DNA of 64,000 nt from Poriferisodalis sp965237655 (GTDB taxonomy: Bacteria; Actinomycetota; Acidimicrobiia; Acidimicrobiales; Poriferisodalaceae): assembly GCF_965237655.1 (NCBI RefSeq), contig NZ_CBDEGB010000002.1:310001-374000 (forward strand), read 5' to 3'. Positions 18,883-26,800 of this stretch are shown one piece after another; the first letter of the stretch is position 1, and every line of letters begins with the position of its first letter. The position numbers were made by a program, and so were the translations under genes. The notes beneath the pieces were generated by a model, which worked only from the letters and a program-made list of their open reading frames with translations, was not told the origin of the DNA and ran no database searches.

Positions 18883-20037
18883 ATGGCCATGACGCAGACA
18901 CGCAAGGGACTTGGGCCGCTGGCGACGAACGGCAAGGTGCCGGTGTACGACGCTGATGCGCACATCGCTGAGCCGCCGTCGGTGTGGCAGGCATACGCCG
19001 ATCCGAAGTTCCGCGACCGGATCATGCAATGCCGGATCATGGACGACGGCACCGACGCCGCGTTCGCCGAAGGCAAGAAGCTGCGCAACGGCATCGCGCC
19101 GGCGTGCATCCCGCACGCGTACGGCACCAAGGTCACCTGGAACGACATCGTGCCGGGCAGCTACGACCCAGCAGCACGCCTGTCGGTCATGGACGACGAA
19201 GGCCTCGACGCAGCGCTCATGTTCCCGTCGCTCATGCTGATCTCGGGCGACATCAACGACCCCGAGGTTGCTGTCGAGAACGCCCGTGCATATAACCGTT
19301 GGATGACCGATTTCTGCTCGGAGGACCCGAACCGGCTCTTCGGCATGGGCGTGTGCCCGCTGCAGTCGATTGACGGCGCAGCAGAGATCATCGAGGAAGT
19401 CGCCAACGCAGGGCTGACGGGGATCACCTTCCGCCCCGAGCGTTACGGCGGGCTGGAACTGTTCTCCGCCGACATGGACCGGGTGTGGTCAGCCGCCGAG
19501 CACCACGACCTCACCGTCGGCATCCACGGCAGCTTCGGCTCGGGAATGCCGAGCTTCGCCAAGACCCGCTATGAGAACCAGTTCTACGTCCACATGGTCT
19601 GCCACCCCTTCGAACAGATGGCATCGGTCATGGAGATGGTGGCGTCCGGCGTGCTTGACGACCATCCCATGCTGAGGGTGGGCTTCTTCGAGTCCGGCCT
19701 GGGGTGGCTGCCGTACTGGCTGGACCGCCTCGACGAGCACAAGGAAGCCATGGGTCACCTGGTGCCGAGGCTCAAGCGTGACCCCACCGAAATCTTCTCC
19801 GAGCAGTGCTTCGTGACGATGGAGGCCGGCGAGGGCGAGGCCTTCGAGCAGGTCGCCGCAATGGGCCTCGCGCACACCGTGGTGTGGGGCTCGGATTACC
19901 CGCACTACGACTGCACGTTCCCCGGCGCGCTGGCCGAGCTGAACGAGACGTTCGACGGATTCGGCGACGATGAGGTGCGCAGCCTGCGCGACGAGGTCGT
20001 CTACACCAACGCCCGCCGCTTCATGGGCCTGACCTGA
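18883..20037 (+). CDS. Amidohydrolase family protein (amidohydrolase 2, TIM barrel)
   Basis: A 384-residue metal-dependent hydrolase or decarboxylase. The first-strand metal motif is present (YDADAHIAEPPSVW) and the C-terminal DYPHYDCTFPGAL supplies the last metal-ligand Asp. The overall organisation matches the large actinobacterial group of uncharacterised amidohydrolases related to ACMSD and 5-carboxyvanillate decarboxylases. ATG 18883 is chosen because GGGGAGGCC lies 5-13 bases upstream; the open frame begins 51 bases earlier. A second homologue lies at 59.7 kb and a decayed one at 5.1 kb. The nuclease gene starts 5 bases after this stop. Confidence 0.87.
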   Translation: MAMTQTRKGLGPLATNGKVPVYDADAHIAEPPSVWQAYADPKFRDRIMQCRIMDDGTDAAFAEGKKLRNGIAPACIPHAYGTKVTWNDIVPGSYDPAARLSVMDDEGLDAALMFPSLMLISGDINDPEVAVENARAYNRWMTDFCSEDPNRLFGMGVCPLQSIDGAAEIIEEVANAGLTGITFRPERYGGLELFSADMDRVWSAAEHHDLTVGIHGSFGSGMPSFAKTRYENQFYVHMVCHPFEQMASVMEMVASGVLDDHPMLRVGFFESGLGWLPYWLDRLDEHKEAMGHLVPRLKRDPTEIFSEQCFVTMEAGEGEAFEQVAAMGLAHTVVWGSDYPHYDCTFPGALAELNETFDGFGDDEVRSLRDEVVYTNARRFMGLT

Positions 20038-20042
20038 GCCCT

Positions 20043-21563
20043 GTGTCCGACAACCTCACTGCGAACCTACCCCCGGTCAAGCCGTGGGAAGAACGTTCGG
20101 GCGGAGTATTGCCCCTGGCTGGCGGTAACCAGCTGTACTTGGATGCACTGGCGTGGATTGTGCAAACCTGCCAATCCAATCGATTGACCAAGGTCGAGCT
20201 CAAGAAGCGGTATCAGCAGCAATACGACTTGTCGCAGAAGACCGCAGGTAGTCAGATCGATGCGGCGTTCCGGTATGGCTTGCTCCAAGTGGCTGCAAGC
20301 GCGGTAGCGCCATCGGCATCAGTCGTCCGTTGGCGCGAGAGTGGACGGACAGAATTAATCATCGGAGCGATGCACGTCAATGTCAAACTCATCGGCGAGT
20401 TACTTGACGAAATCCGCGAACCACGCTCGAAGGAGGCCTTGCGTCAGCTGGCGAACAACCGCTATGGCTTCACTTGGGACAAGACAGCCCAAATCGATTT
20501 CCGGCTCTGTTGGCTGAGGTCGGCAGGACTCGCGCGAATGATCAACGGCAGCGAGTACCAAGCAACTGAGACGGGGCTTGCGTTTATTGAACAGGTCGAA
20601 CTGTATCGACCACGTCTGCCGCGGCCGCCTCCGCCACCTCTGGCTCCGCCGACACCCCCGGCTCCGCCTCCGCCACCTCTGGCTCCGCCGACACCCCCGG
20701 CTCCGCCAGTGACATTGGCTGAGCGACTTCGGACGCTCTCTGTCGAGGGCAGCAAGCACAAGGAATTTGAGGTGGCGGTCCGTGACGCCTTCGAGTTTCT
20801 GGGCTTCGAGGCGCAGCTGCTGTCAGGAGCCGGGCAGACGGATGTCCTGGTCACTGGGGTTCGAAAATCGGAGATCGGTGATCACCTCTCGATGAATCGT
20901 TGGCAGTACAGAGCTGCCGTCGACGCGAAAGCCGTCAGCAAGGGTTCGTTGACTTCTGGGCAGGTGACGTGGCCCGCCATCGAGAAGCACCGAAAACAGC
21001 ACCAAGCGGACTTTGCGCTTCTGGTTGGCCCGTCTCCGACTGGTCAGCTGCTTGATTTCGCTGCGAATGCACAGATCGGCGTTCTCGCCGCCGAACACCT
21101 CGCGGACCTTGTTGACGCGCACGCCGTTGTCCCGTTGCCATTAGCGGAGTATCACGGCCTGTTTGTCGATGAGAATGGCCGACCAGTTGGCGGCACCGTG
21201 GAGCTTCGGCAGATTGAGGCCGCTCGTTCTCAGCAAGCGCACCGCCGAGATCTGCTGTTGGCGGTACATGAGGCTGTGACCGACATCGCCACCAAGGGCT
21301 TGAAGGCCGACCAGTCGGCGATCTCAGTGACACTCAACATGCTGAAGAGAATCCAGGCATCTCCGGCGGAGGTCGCTGCTGCTGTGGAACTGTTGGCCGG
21401 TCAGTGGCTTGGAGCGATAGCGAGGAACGAAGACGGCGCCTCAGGTCAGGGCGATTTCGTTCCTACCGCGCCGGGACGCCTCGTGGCTCAGCGGTTGCGT
21501 TGGCTAGCTGACGCCTTTGACGAGCTTGAGGGCGACGCGACCCCACCATCCGGGTCTGGTTGA
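20043..21563 (+). CDS. Orphan restriction-endonuclease-like protein (FokI-type PD-(D/E)XK nuclease)
   Basis: A 506-residue protein with GTG start. An N-terminal region (1-190, with winged-helix-like character) is joined by a Pro/Ala/Leu-rich linker (about 195-224) to a nuclease core: EFEVAVRDAFEFLGFEAQLLSGAGQTDVLV, with Asp267, then VDAKA with Asp294 and Lys296, then TSGQVTWPAIEKHRKQH. The D-x(n)-D-x-K arrangement and the following Gln resemble the FokI cleavage domain. The linker is a perfect 39-bp tandem duplication (20627-20665, 20666-20704). No methyltransferase is adjacent, so it may be a type IV-like or otherwise modification-dependent enzyme. The C-terminal 150 residues are helical and unassigned. 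Confidence 0.65.
   Translation: MSDNLTANLPPVKPWEERSGGVLPLAGGNQLYLDALAWIVQTCQSNRLTKVELKKRYQQQYDLSQKTAGSQIDAAFRYGLLQVAASAVAPSASVVRWRESGRTELIIGAMHVNVKLIGELLDEIREPRSKEALRQLANNRYGFTWDKTAQIDFRLCWLRSAGLARMINGSEYQATETGLAFIEQVELYRPRLPRPPPPPLAPPTPPAPPPPPLAPPTPPAPPVTLAERLRTLSVEGSKHKEFEVAVRDAFEFLGFEAQLLSGAGQTDVLVTGVRKSEIGDHLSMNRWQYRAAVDAKAVSKGSLTSGQVTWPAIEKHRKQHQADFALLVGPSPTGQLLDFAANAQIGVLAAEHLADLVDAHAVVPLPLAEYHGLFVDENGRPVGGTVELRQIEAARSQQAHRRDLLLAVHEAVTDIATKGLKADQSAISVTLNMLKRIQASPAEVAAAVELLAGQWLGAIARNEDGASGQGDFVPTAPGRLVAQRLRWLADAFDELEGDATPPSGSG
20627..20704 (+). repeat. Perfect 39-bp tandem duplication in the nuclease linker
   Basis: Two identical 39-base units (20627-20665 and 20666-20704) encode two copies of a 13-residue Pro/Leu/Ala/Thr block. 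The frame is kept (39 = 13 codons). The perfect identity indicates a recent duplication or a unit prone to slippage. Confidence 0.9.
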
Positions 21564-21565
21564 CA

Positions 21566-21988
21566 TCAATGAGGTGATTCGATCGGCAGCCGTTCGACGG
21601 GCTGGCCGGTGACTTCGGCAATGAGCTCGAAATCCTTGTCGAAGTGTAGGACGGTGAGTCCAGCGAGTTCCGCCGAGGCCGCAAGCAAGAGATCGGGAAT
21701 CGACGGGGCGCGGTGAGGACCAGCTCGCGCCAGCGCCAGTTGCACTTCGATGGCCCGGTCCTCCGCTGCCGGTGTCAGGTGCTCGACCGGCATGGCACTG
21801 ACAGGTAACCCCGCCAGGTCCCGGCGGTGATCTTCAGCCGTTCGGGCCGAATAGCCGAGTTCCAGCTTCGTGATCGTCGAGATCCGCACGAGTCCACGCT
21901 GGACCCGCATCGTCCATTCATCTGCGCCGAGCGCAATTTCCAACCGAACCAGCGCCGAGGTGTCGATGAGCCACTCGGTTAGCGCCAT
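21566..21988 (-). CDS. vapC: VapC-type PIN-domain ribonuclease toxin
   Basis: A 140-residue PIN toxin: EWLIDTSALVRLE supplies the first Asp, ISTITKLELGYSAR the conserved Glu, SIPDLLLAASAELAG the third acidic residue, and LTVLHFDKDFELIAEVTGQP the last Asp and C-terminal strand. It cleaves tRNA or rRNA when unrestrained. The frame extends to 22081, but the ATG at 21988 is preferred since it overlaps the antitoxin stop by 10 bases. The FDKDF...TGQ C-terminus is typical of the FitB/VapC branch that pairs with ribbon-helix-helix antitoxins. Converges with the nuclease gene, with 2 bases between the stops. Confidence 0.88.
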   Translation of the reverse strand: MALTEWLIDTSALVRLEIALGADEWTMRVQRGLVRISTITKLELGYSARTAEDHRRDLAGLPVSAMPVEHLTPAAEDRAIEVQLALARAGPHRAPSIPDLLLAASAELAGLTVLHFDKDFELIAEVTGQPVERLPIESPH

Positions 21989-22197
21989 GCGGAGGCGATG
22001 AACTCGGGATCTCTCGCGTCCGCGCACGTTTCCGCAAGCCGACGAAAGTCGTCCAGGGTCACCTCGGGGGCACGAGAGCATTCGCGTTCGAGCATCCGAC
22101 GCAGGTATTCGACCCGGGAGAGTTCGGCCCTGATCGCGTTGGCGTCGACGGCCGCGATGACATCGTCGGGAACGTTGCGAATCAAGATGTCTGCCAC
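21979..22197 (-). CDS. vapB: FitA/VapB-type ribbon-helix-helix antitoxin
   Basis: A 72-residue antitoxin. It starts DILIRNVPDDVIAAVDANAIRAELSRVEYLRRML, the ribbon-helix-helix DNA-binding domain of FitA-like antitoxins, and ends with an acidic/aromatic tail (FRRLAETCADARDPEFIASAWR) that should wrap the toxin. It overlaps the vapC start by 10 bases. A palindromic GATATC-GCAT-GATATC element sits 23 bases upstream of its ATG and is a natural operator for autoregulation. Confidence 0.85.
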   Translation of the reverse strand: MADILIRNVPDDVIAAVDANAIRAELSRVEYLRRMLERECSRAPEVTLDDFRRLAETCADARDPEFIASAWR

Positions 22198-22219
22198 GTT
22201 CCGACCTCCGTCATCTCGG

Positions 22220-22235
22220 GATATCGCATGATATC
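22220..22235. promoter_or_regulatory. Candidate operator GATATC-N4-GATATC upstream of vapB
   Basis: Two GATATC hexamers separated by GCAT, 23-38 bases upstream of the antitoxin start. Each hexamer is itself palindromic, so the pair is both a direct and an inverted repeat, as expected for cooperative binding of ribbon-helix-helix dimers. Position and symmetry support an autoregulatory site; no experimental evidence. Confidence 0.45.
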
Positions 22236-22394
22236 GAAGATACTCCGACCCGACAACACCTGCACCGAATCAGCACTGCTTAGCATCGCATCAGTAACGC
22301 GCGCGGGTTCTCGACAAGCTGACTACCCGGCCAATCGATCAGCAGAGTCCTCAACCGTGACTCAATGTGACTGCATGACTGCTAGCATGCAGGC

Positions 22395-22691
22395 ATGCAG
22401 CAGATCACTTGGCGAGCAGACGATGAACTCGTTGCTCGGGTGAAGGTGAGCGCTCAGCACCAACGCGTCTCGATGAACGAGTACCTCACGCGGATCGCGC
22501 AAGCGGCAACCGATCCCTCGCTCTTGTCGAACGAAATCGAGGAGATCAGATCGCGCCTCAGACTCGCTGGTCTTCTCTCTGACTTCGAAGCTCACGACGC
22601 GGTGCGACCCGACGAAGAGGTTGTTGAAGCCGCCCGCCGACGAGCGGGTCCGGGGACACCGCTGTCTGAACTGATTCGCGCCAACCGGTGA
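22395..22691 (+). CDS. vapB: VapB-like antitoxin
   Basis: A 98-residue protein preceding a PIN toxin. The N-terminus QQITWRADDELVARVKVSAQHQRVSMNEYLTRIAQAA is a ribbon-helix-helix DNA-binding domain (beta strand, then two helices), and the C-terminal half is acidic with PDEEVVEAARRRAG, fitting toxin neutralisation. Its stop overlaps the GTG start of vapC (GTGA). The 197-bp spacer to the divergent vapBC module is shared. A near-palindromic CTGCTAGCATGCAG lies just upstream of the ATG (about 22379-22392) and could be the operator. Confidence 0.8.
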   Translation: MQQITWRADDELVARVKVSAQHQRVSMNEYLTRIAQAATDPSLLSNEIEEIRSRLRLAGLLSDFEAHDAVRPDEEVVEAARRRAGPGTPLSELIRANR

Positions 22692-23119
22692 CGGCCTTCC
22701 TCGATTCATCCGCTCTCGTCAAGCGCTACGCCGACGAGCCGGACAGCGACCTGGTGCAAGCTGTCTCGGAGCCGGTGATCGCCAGCGATCTGGCTGCAGT
22801 CGAGGTCCCAGCCGCGTTATGGCGCAAGCATCGGATCGGTGAAATCTCCGCAACCGATGCTCAGAACCTGTGCCGACGATTTCTGACCGACATCTCCGCT
22901 TCTTCCCCAGAGAGCGACGCCGTCCTCATCGAGGTAGGCAAAGACATCCTTCGTTCGGCAATCGGCCTCGTAGCCCGCCACCCGCTTCGCGCTTACGACG
23001 CGGTCCAGCTTGCATCGGCGCTGGCCGCATCTCGCCTCATCGGCAGATGTCCATTCGGCTGCTTCGATGAGAAGCTGAATAACGCTGCCGCAGCCGAAGG
23101 TCTCTTGCTCCTGTGGTGA
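22688..23119 (+). CDS. vapC: VapC-type PIN-domain ribonuclease toxin
   Basis: A 143-residue PIN protein with GTG start overlapping the antitoxin stop. Acidic PIN residues are visible in TAFLDSSALVKRYADEP (Asp), ASDLAAVEVPAALWRK (Glu), LRAYDAVQLASAL (Asp) and FGCFDEKLNNAAAAEG (Asp). The LRAYDAVQLA and late D-x-x-L-x-x-A-A-x-x-x-G patterns define the VapC branch often found in actinobacteria. It is an endoribonuclease toxin, held by the upstream antitoxin. Confidence 0.88.
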   Translation: MTAFLDSSALVKRYADEPDSDLVQAVSEPVIASDLAAVEVPAALWRKHRIGEISATDAQNLCRRFLTDISASSPESDAVLIEVGKDILRSAIGLVARHPLRAYDAVQLASALAASRLIGRCPFGCFDEKLNNAAAAEGLLLLW

Positions 23120-23198
23120 GCGTGAGGCAAATCGCAATCTCCCAGAGGCGCCGCACCGATGATCGCGGGCGGGGGCGGGTCCGCTAGACATTGGCGCC

Positions 23199-23876
23199 AT
23201 GGGACAGACGATCGAATTGACAGCTTCTGACGGGACGACTTTCAGTGCCTACCGGGCCGATCCCGACGGCGCGCCCAAGGGTGGCGTCGTGGTGGTGCAG
23301 GAGATCTTCGGCGTGAACGATCACATCCGCAGCGTCGCTGACGGCTATGCCGCTGACGGGTACGTGGCGGTGGCGCCAGCGCTGTTCGATCGGGTACGCG
23401 GCGGCGTCGAGCTGCGTTACGACGCCGAGGGCATTGACGTGGGCCGCAAGATCGCCTTCGAAGACCTGACGGTCGATCAGGTCATGGCCGATATCTCGGC
23501 GGCGGCCGATTGCGCCTCAGATGGCGGCAAGGTCGGCGTCGTCGGCTACTGCTGGGGCGGGTCGATGTGCTACGTGGCCTCAGCCCGCATGTCCGATGAG
23601 ATCGCTGCGGTGTCTGGCTACTACGGCGGGCAGATCATGCCGCACCTCGAGGAACGCCCCGAAGCTCCGCTGCTGCTTCACTTCGGTTCTGAAGACAAGG
23701 GCATTCCGCTTGAGAGCGTGCGTGCAATCGACGAACGCTGGTCGCACATCGCCGTGCACATCTACGACGGCGCCGACCACGGTTTCAACTGCGACGCCCG
23801 CGCCAGCTTCCACTCCGAGGCGGCCGCCCTTGCCAAGCAACGCACGCTAGCGCACTTCGCTGAACATCTGAGCTAG
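23199..23876 (+). CDS. Dienelactone hydrolase family protein
   Basis: A 225-residue alpha/beta-hydrolase of the DLH family. It carries VVVVQEIFGVNDHIRSVADGYAADGYVAVAPALFDR, the cysteine nucleophile elbow GYCWGG, and the catalytic His in DGADHGFNCDARASFH. The length and Cys nucleophile match enzymes that open dienelactone in chloroaromatic degradation, or related carboxymethylenebutenolidase-like hydrolases. No chlorocatechol-pathway genes are adjacent, so a general lactone or ester hydrolase is equally likely. Monocistronic as far as can be seen. Confidence 0.88.
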   Translation: MGQTIELTASDGTTFSAYRADPDGAPKGGVVVVQEIFGVNDHIRSVADGYAADGYVAVAPALFDRVRGGVELRYDAEGIDVGRKIAFEDLTVDQVMADISAAADCASDGGKVGVVGYCWGGSMCYVASARMSDEIAAVSGYYGGQIMPHLEERPEAPLLLHFGSEDKGIPLESVRAIDERWSHIAVHIYDGADHGFNCDARASFHSEAAALAKQRTLAHFAEHLS

Positions 23877-23947
23877 CTGCGCGACGCGATCGCGTCCGAT
23901 ATCCGGCGATCCGCCGGGGTGAAGTCGCGTTTGGACTATCGCCTGAG

Positions 23948-25552
23948 ATGATGACGCCGATGCACAGCTTGCTGGCGGGTTTGACGATCGCACTGGCGGT
24001 GTCGGCATGCAGTGCCACTGACGCCGAGCGCGCTGGGACAACGCAGCCGCCGACGACCATCGCAGCACCCGCTGTCACCGCGACCACCGCTTCGCCTCCA
24101 CCGACCACTGCACCACCGATTCCGCCAACGACCGCTGCGACGCCGGAATCACCCGTCACCTCGGCGACCGCAGCGCTGGCTGTTCCAGAAGACGACCGTG
24201 ACGCACCGCCACCACCCGGGGCAGGCGCCGGCGACAGCTTCTATCCCTGGCTGGGCAACAGCGGCTACGACGTCACCCACTACGACCTCTCGCTTGATGT
24301 CGACCCCGTCGCCAACACCATCGACGGCGACACGACTGTCCATGCCGTTGCGACCGAAGACCTTGAGACGCTGTACTTGGACTTATCCGGCCTCGAGGTG
24401 CGAGCGGTCAGCATCGATGGCACGCCAGCGGAGTTCGCACGCGAACGAGCCGAGCTGATCGTGCAGATAGCTGCGCCGATCTCTGCTGGCAGCAGCTTCA
24501 CGGTCGAAGTTGCCTACTCAGGTACCCCACAGGGGGTCCGTGATCCAGGCGTGCCGTTCACGCCGATCGGCTGGTTCAACTTGAACGGTGTGGTGTTCAC
24601 CGCCAACGAGCCTTCGGGCTCAATGTCGTGGTTTCCATCGAACAACCACCCGACTGACAAGGCCACGTTCACCATGCGCATCACCGTGCCGGAACACCTG
24701 ACGGCGGCATCGAACGGGTTGCTCGTCGACGAGACCGTTGCCGACGGCCGGCGCACGGCGACCTGGCACATGGACGACCCGATGGCGCCCTATCTGGCGG
24801 CTGTGTACATCGGCGATTTCGAGCGGCACATCCAGGCGTTCCGAGACGATCTGCTTATCCGCGACTACATCTCGGGATCGCTGTCGGACCTTGAGCGCCA
24901 GGCGACGCTCGATGCGCTCTCTGTCACTGCGGGAGCCATCGAGTATTTCGAGGGGCTGCTCGGTCCCTACCCGTTCGATGTCTACGGCACGATCGTGATG
25001 CCGTTCGCCCTCGGCTTCGCCATGGAGAACCAGACGCTCTCGCTGCACGGCAGCCACACGCTGGACTCGCAGATCATTGCCCACGAGTTGGCGCACCAGT
25101 GGTTCGGCAACTCGGTGACGGTGGAAGATTGGAGCGACATCTGGCTGCACGAAGGATTCGCTCACTATCTGAGCTTCATGTACCTCGCCGAAGTGCAGGG
25201 TGAGGATCTCGATGACCTGATGGCGCAGGAACTGCTAGTGGCGATTGCGGGACAGGCGGCGCCGCCTGGCAGCATCGAAGTCACCCAGCTGTTCGACTTC
25301 AACTCGATCTACCGACGGGCGACGCTGACGCTTCACACCCTGCACCGCCGCGTCGGCGACGAGACGTTCTTCGAGATCCTCAGACGCCACTACTCACAAG
25401 CGGCAGGCGGCACCGCCACCACTGCCGACTTCGCAGCGATCGTCGCTGAGCTGGGCGGGTCCGAGGCCACCGACGTGCTTGACGCTTGGCTTTATAGCGT
25501 CGACGTGCCGTCGACGTTGGGTGATCCGCCTGTCAGCGACCTAAGAGGATGA
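23948..25552 (+). CDS. M1-family zinc metallopeptidase, predicted lipoprotein
   Basis: A 534-residue aminopeptidase-N-like protein. The N-terminus has a lipoprotein signal (MHSLLAGLTIALAVSACSA), then a Thr/Pro-rich linker to residue about 85, so the enzyme is tethered outside the cell. The catalytic domain has the substrate motif GFAMEN and the zinc site HELAHQWFGN followed 18 residues later by the second glutamate in LHEGFAHYLSF. The C-terminal helical domain of long M1 enzymes is mostly absent, as in the short bacterial forms. It removes N-terminal residues from extracellular peptides. The last 20 bases overlap the end of the convergent MaoC gene. Confidence 0.92.
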   Translation: MMTPMHSLLAGLTIALAVSACSATDAERAGTTQPPTTIAAPAVTATTASPPPTTAPPIPPTTAATPESPVTSATAALAVPEDDRDAPPPPGAGAGDSFYPWLGNSGYDVTHYDLSLDVDPVANTIDGDTTVHAVATEDLETLYLDLSGLEVRAVSIDGTPAEFARERAELIVQIAAPISAGSSFTVEVAYSGTPQGVRDPGVPFTPIGWFNLNGVVFTANEPSGSMSWFPSNNHPTDKATFTMRITVPEHLTAASNGLLVDETVADGRRTATWHMDDPMAPYLAAVYIGDFERHIQAFRDDLLIRDYISGSLSDLERQATLDALSVTAGAIEYFEGLLGPYPFDVYGTIVMPFALGFAMENQTLSLHGSHTLDSQIIAHELAHQWFGNSVTVEDWSDIWLHEGFAHYLSFMYLAEVQGEDLDDLMAQELLVAIAGQAAPPGSIEVTQLFDFNSIYRRATLTLHTLHRRVGDETFFEILRRHYSQAAGGTATTADFAAIVAELGGSEATDVLDAWLYSVDVPSTLGDPPVSDLRG

Positions 25553-26426
25553 CGCCGCGGTCCACTGCAGGGCCGCCTTCCGCATTCAGCACATCGAAGC
25601 GAACGGCCTCGGTGGCGTCGCCATGATCGTCGACAGGTATCACCTCCCAGATGCGCACCGTGATCGTCGACGGCATGAGCACCATGGCGCGGAAGCGGCA
25701 GACGATGCGGCGAACCCTCATGGGGTCGCCGTCGGCAACAGCGTCGACGACGGCTGAGACGCCGAGGGCCAGGGTGGCGGTGCCATGCAGGATGATGCCG
25801 GGCAGCCCGGCCTTGCGCGCGACGGCGGCGTCGGTGTGGATCGGATTCCAGATGCGAGCGCACTCTGTGTAGGAATGTGCCGCTCCGTGAGTCACGGGCA
25901 CCGGAAGCTCAATGAGAGGCTCGGCTGGCAGATCGCCGAAATCCGGCTCTGCGGGCGCGTCAGGGTCGGGGCGATCGGGGCCGACGGTTTCGACGCCGAG
26001 GTAGATGCCGCCCTGATACGTCGTTGCGATCGGGTCGCCGTTGGCGTCGACGGTGTCGAGCCGCATCGTCTGAAACGTGCCCGGCTTGCGTTGCTGCATG
26101 CCGGAGTAGGTGAGGCTGGTCGTCAGCCGGTCGCCCGGTCGCACCAAGCGGTGCACGGTCAAGTCGTGCGTGGCATGCACCGAGCGCCGGATCTCGTCGA
26201 GGCTGATGCCCCAGCGGGCCGAAACGTCACGGCCTGCCACGATGGCCGGCCACTCGGGACACACCGCGAACATTGGGTGCGCCACGATGCCGTCGTCAGA
26301 AAGCGTGTCGAAATAGCAATCGTGGGTGTCGCCCAGCGACGCTGCGTAGGCCATTGTCCAGCGGGCGTCCACGTCGTGGGTGATCGGCCCGATCACCTCG
26401 CCCACCATGTCTGTCGGTACTGGCAT
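25533..26426 (-). CDS. MaoC-like double hot-dog dehydratase family protein
   Basis: A 297-residue protein with two hot-dog folds: an N-terminal FAS1-like half (GPITHDVDARWTMAYAASLGDTHDCYFDT) and a C-terminal MaoC half (YTECARIWNPIHTDAAVARKAGLPGIILHGTATLALG). True (R)-hydratases have D-x-N-P-x-H here. This one has I-W-N-P-I-H, keeping the His but lacking the catalytic Asp, so it may act as a different thioester enzyme or a binding protein, or use another acid. Acyl-CoA substrates are expected given the surrounding genes. Convergent with, and overlapping by 20 bases, the M1 peptidase gene. Confidence 0.8.
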   Translation of the reverse strand: MPVPTDMVGEVIGPITHDVDARWTMAYAASLGDTHDCYFDTLSDDGIVAHPMFAVCPEWPAIVAGRDVSARWGISLDEIRRSVHATHDLTVHRLVRPGDRLTTSLTYSGMQQRKPGTFQTMRLDTVDANGDPIATTYQGGIYLGVETVGPDRPDPDAPAEPDFGDLPAEPLIELPVPVTHGAAHSYTECARIWNPIHTDAAVARKAGLPGIILHGTATLALGVSAVVDAVADGDPMRVRRIVCRFRAMVLMPSTITVRIWEVIPVDDHGDATEAVRFDVLNAEGGPAVDRGVILLGR

Positions 26427-26476
26427 GGCGTCAAACCCCCGCTGTTCGCGGGCACGAGCGTAGTGATGCCGCGAGG

Positions 26477-26501
26477 TCCCGCCGACTGGCAGTCGGCGGG
26501 A
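26477..26501 (-). terminator. Strong GC hairpin after the small ORF
   Basis: A perfect 11-bp stem (TCCCGCCGACT and its complement AGTCGGCGGGA) with a 3-base loop, 9 bases past the stop of the 56-codon frame on the minus strand. There is no T-tract. Its position suggests it ends transcription from that frame, which slightly supports the frame being real. Confidence 0.5.
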
Positions 26502-26510
26502 TCGTCGGTC

Positions 26511-26681
26511 TCAGTAACCGCAGGGCGGGCGCCGGACGGCGGTGAGCACCTTCAGCATGCGCCGGCACAGCTCGCTTGGCTGCGACGGGCGGGTGCAGAC
26601 GGTGTGTCCGTCGATCCGACGCCGACGTGCGATCCGTTGCCGACGGATCTCGGCGTGATCGGGGATCGTCAGTCGGGTCAT
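26511..26681 (-). CDS. Small basic protein, unknown
   Basis: A 56-codon frame: MTRLTIPDHAEIRRQRIARRRR, then a segment with two cysteines (HTVCTRPSQPSELCRRMLKVL) and a C-terminal Pro-Pro-Cys. Very basic and Cys-containing, so nucleic-acid or metal binding is conceivable, but I recognise no family. The ribosome site is weak. Support comes from the strong hairpin immediately downstream and from its sitting in an otherwise empty 374-bp gap between MaoC and PlsC (26427-26800). Confidence 0.35.
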   Translation of the reverse strand: MTRLTIPDHAEIRRQRIARRRRIDGHTVCTRPSQPSELCRRMLKVLTAVRRPPCGY

Positions 26682-26800
26682 GACTTCACTGTAAGTCTGA
26701 CCGCAGAAAAAGTGTTCGCGGTATTCGCCATTTCTTGCATACCTTTCTTGCGCGGTCCCCAAGTCGTCGCGCGGTGCCTTCGAAACGCCAGAATCACTGT

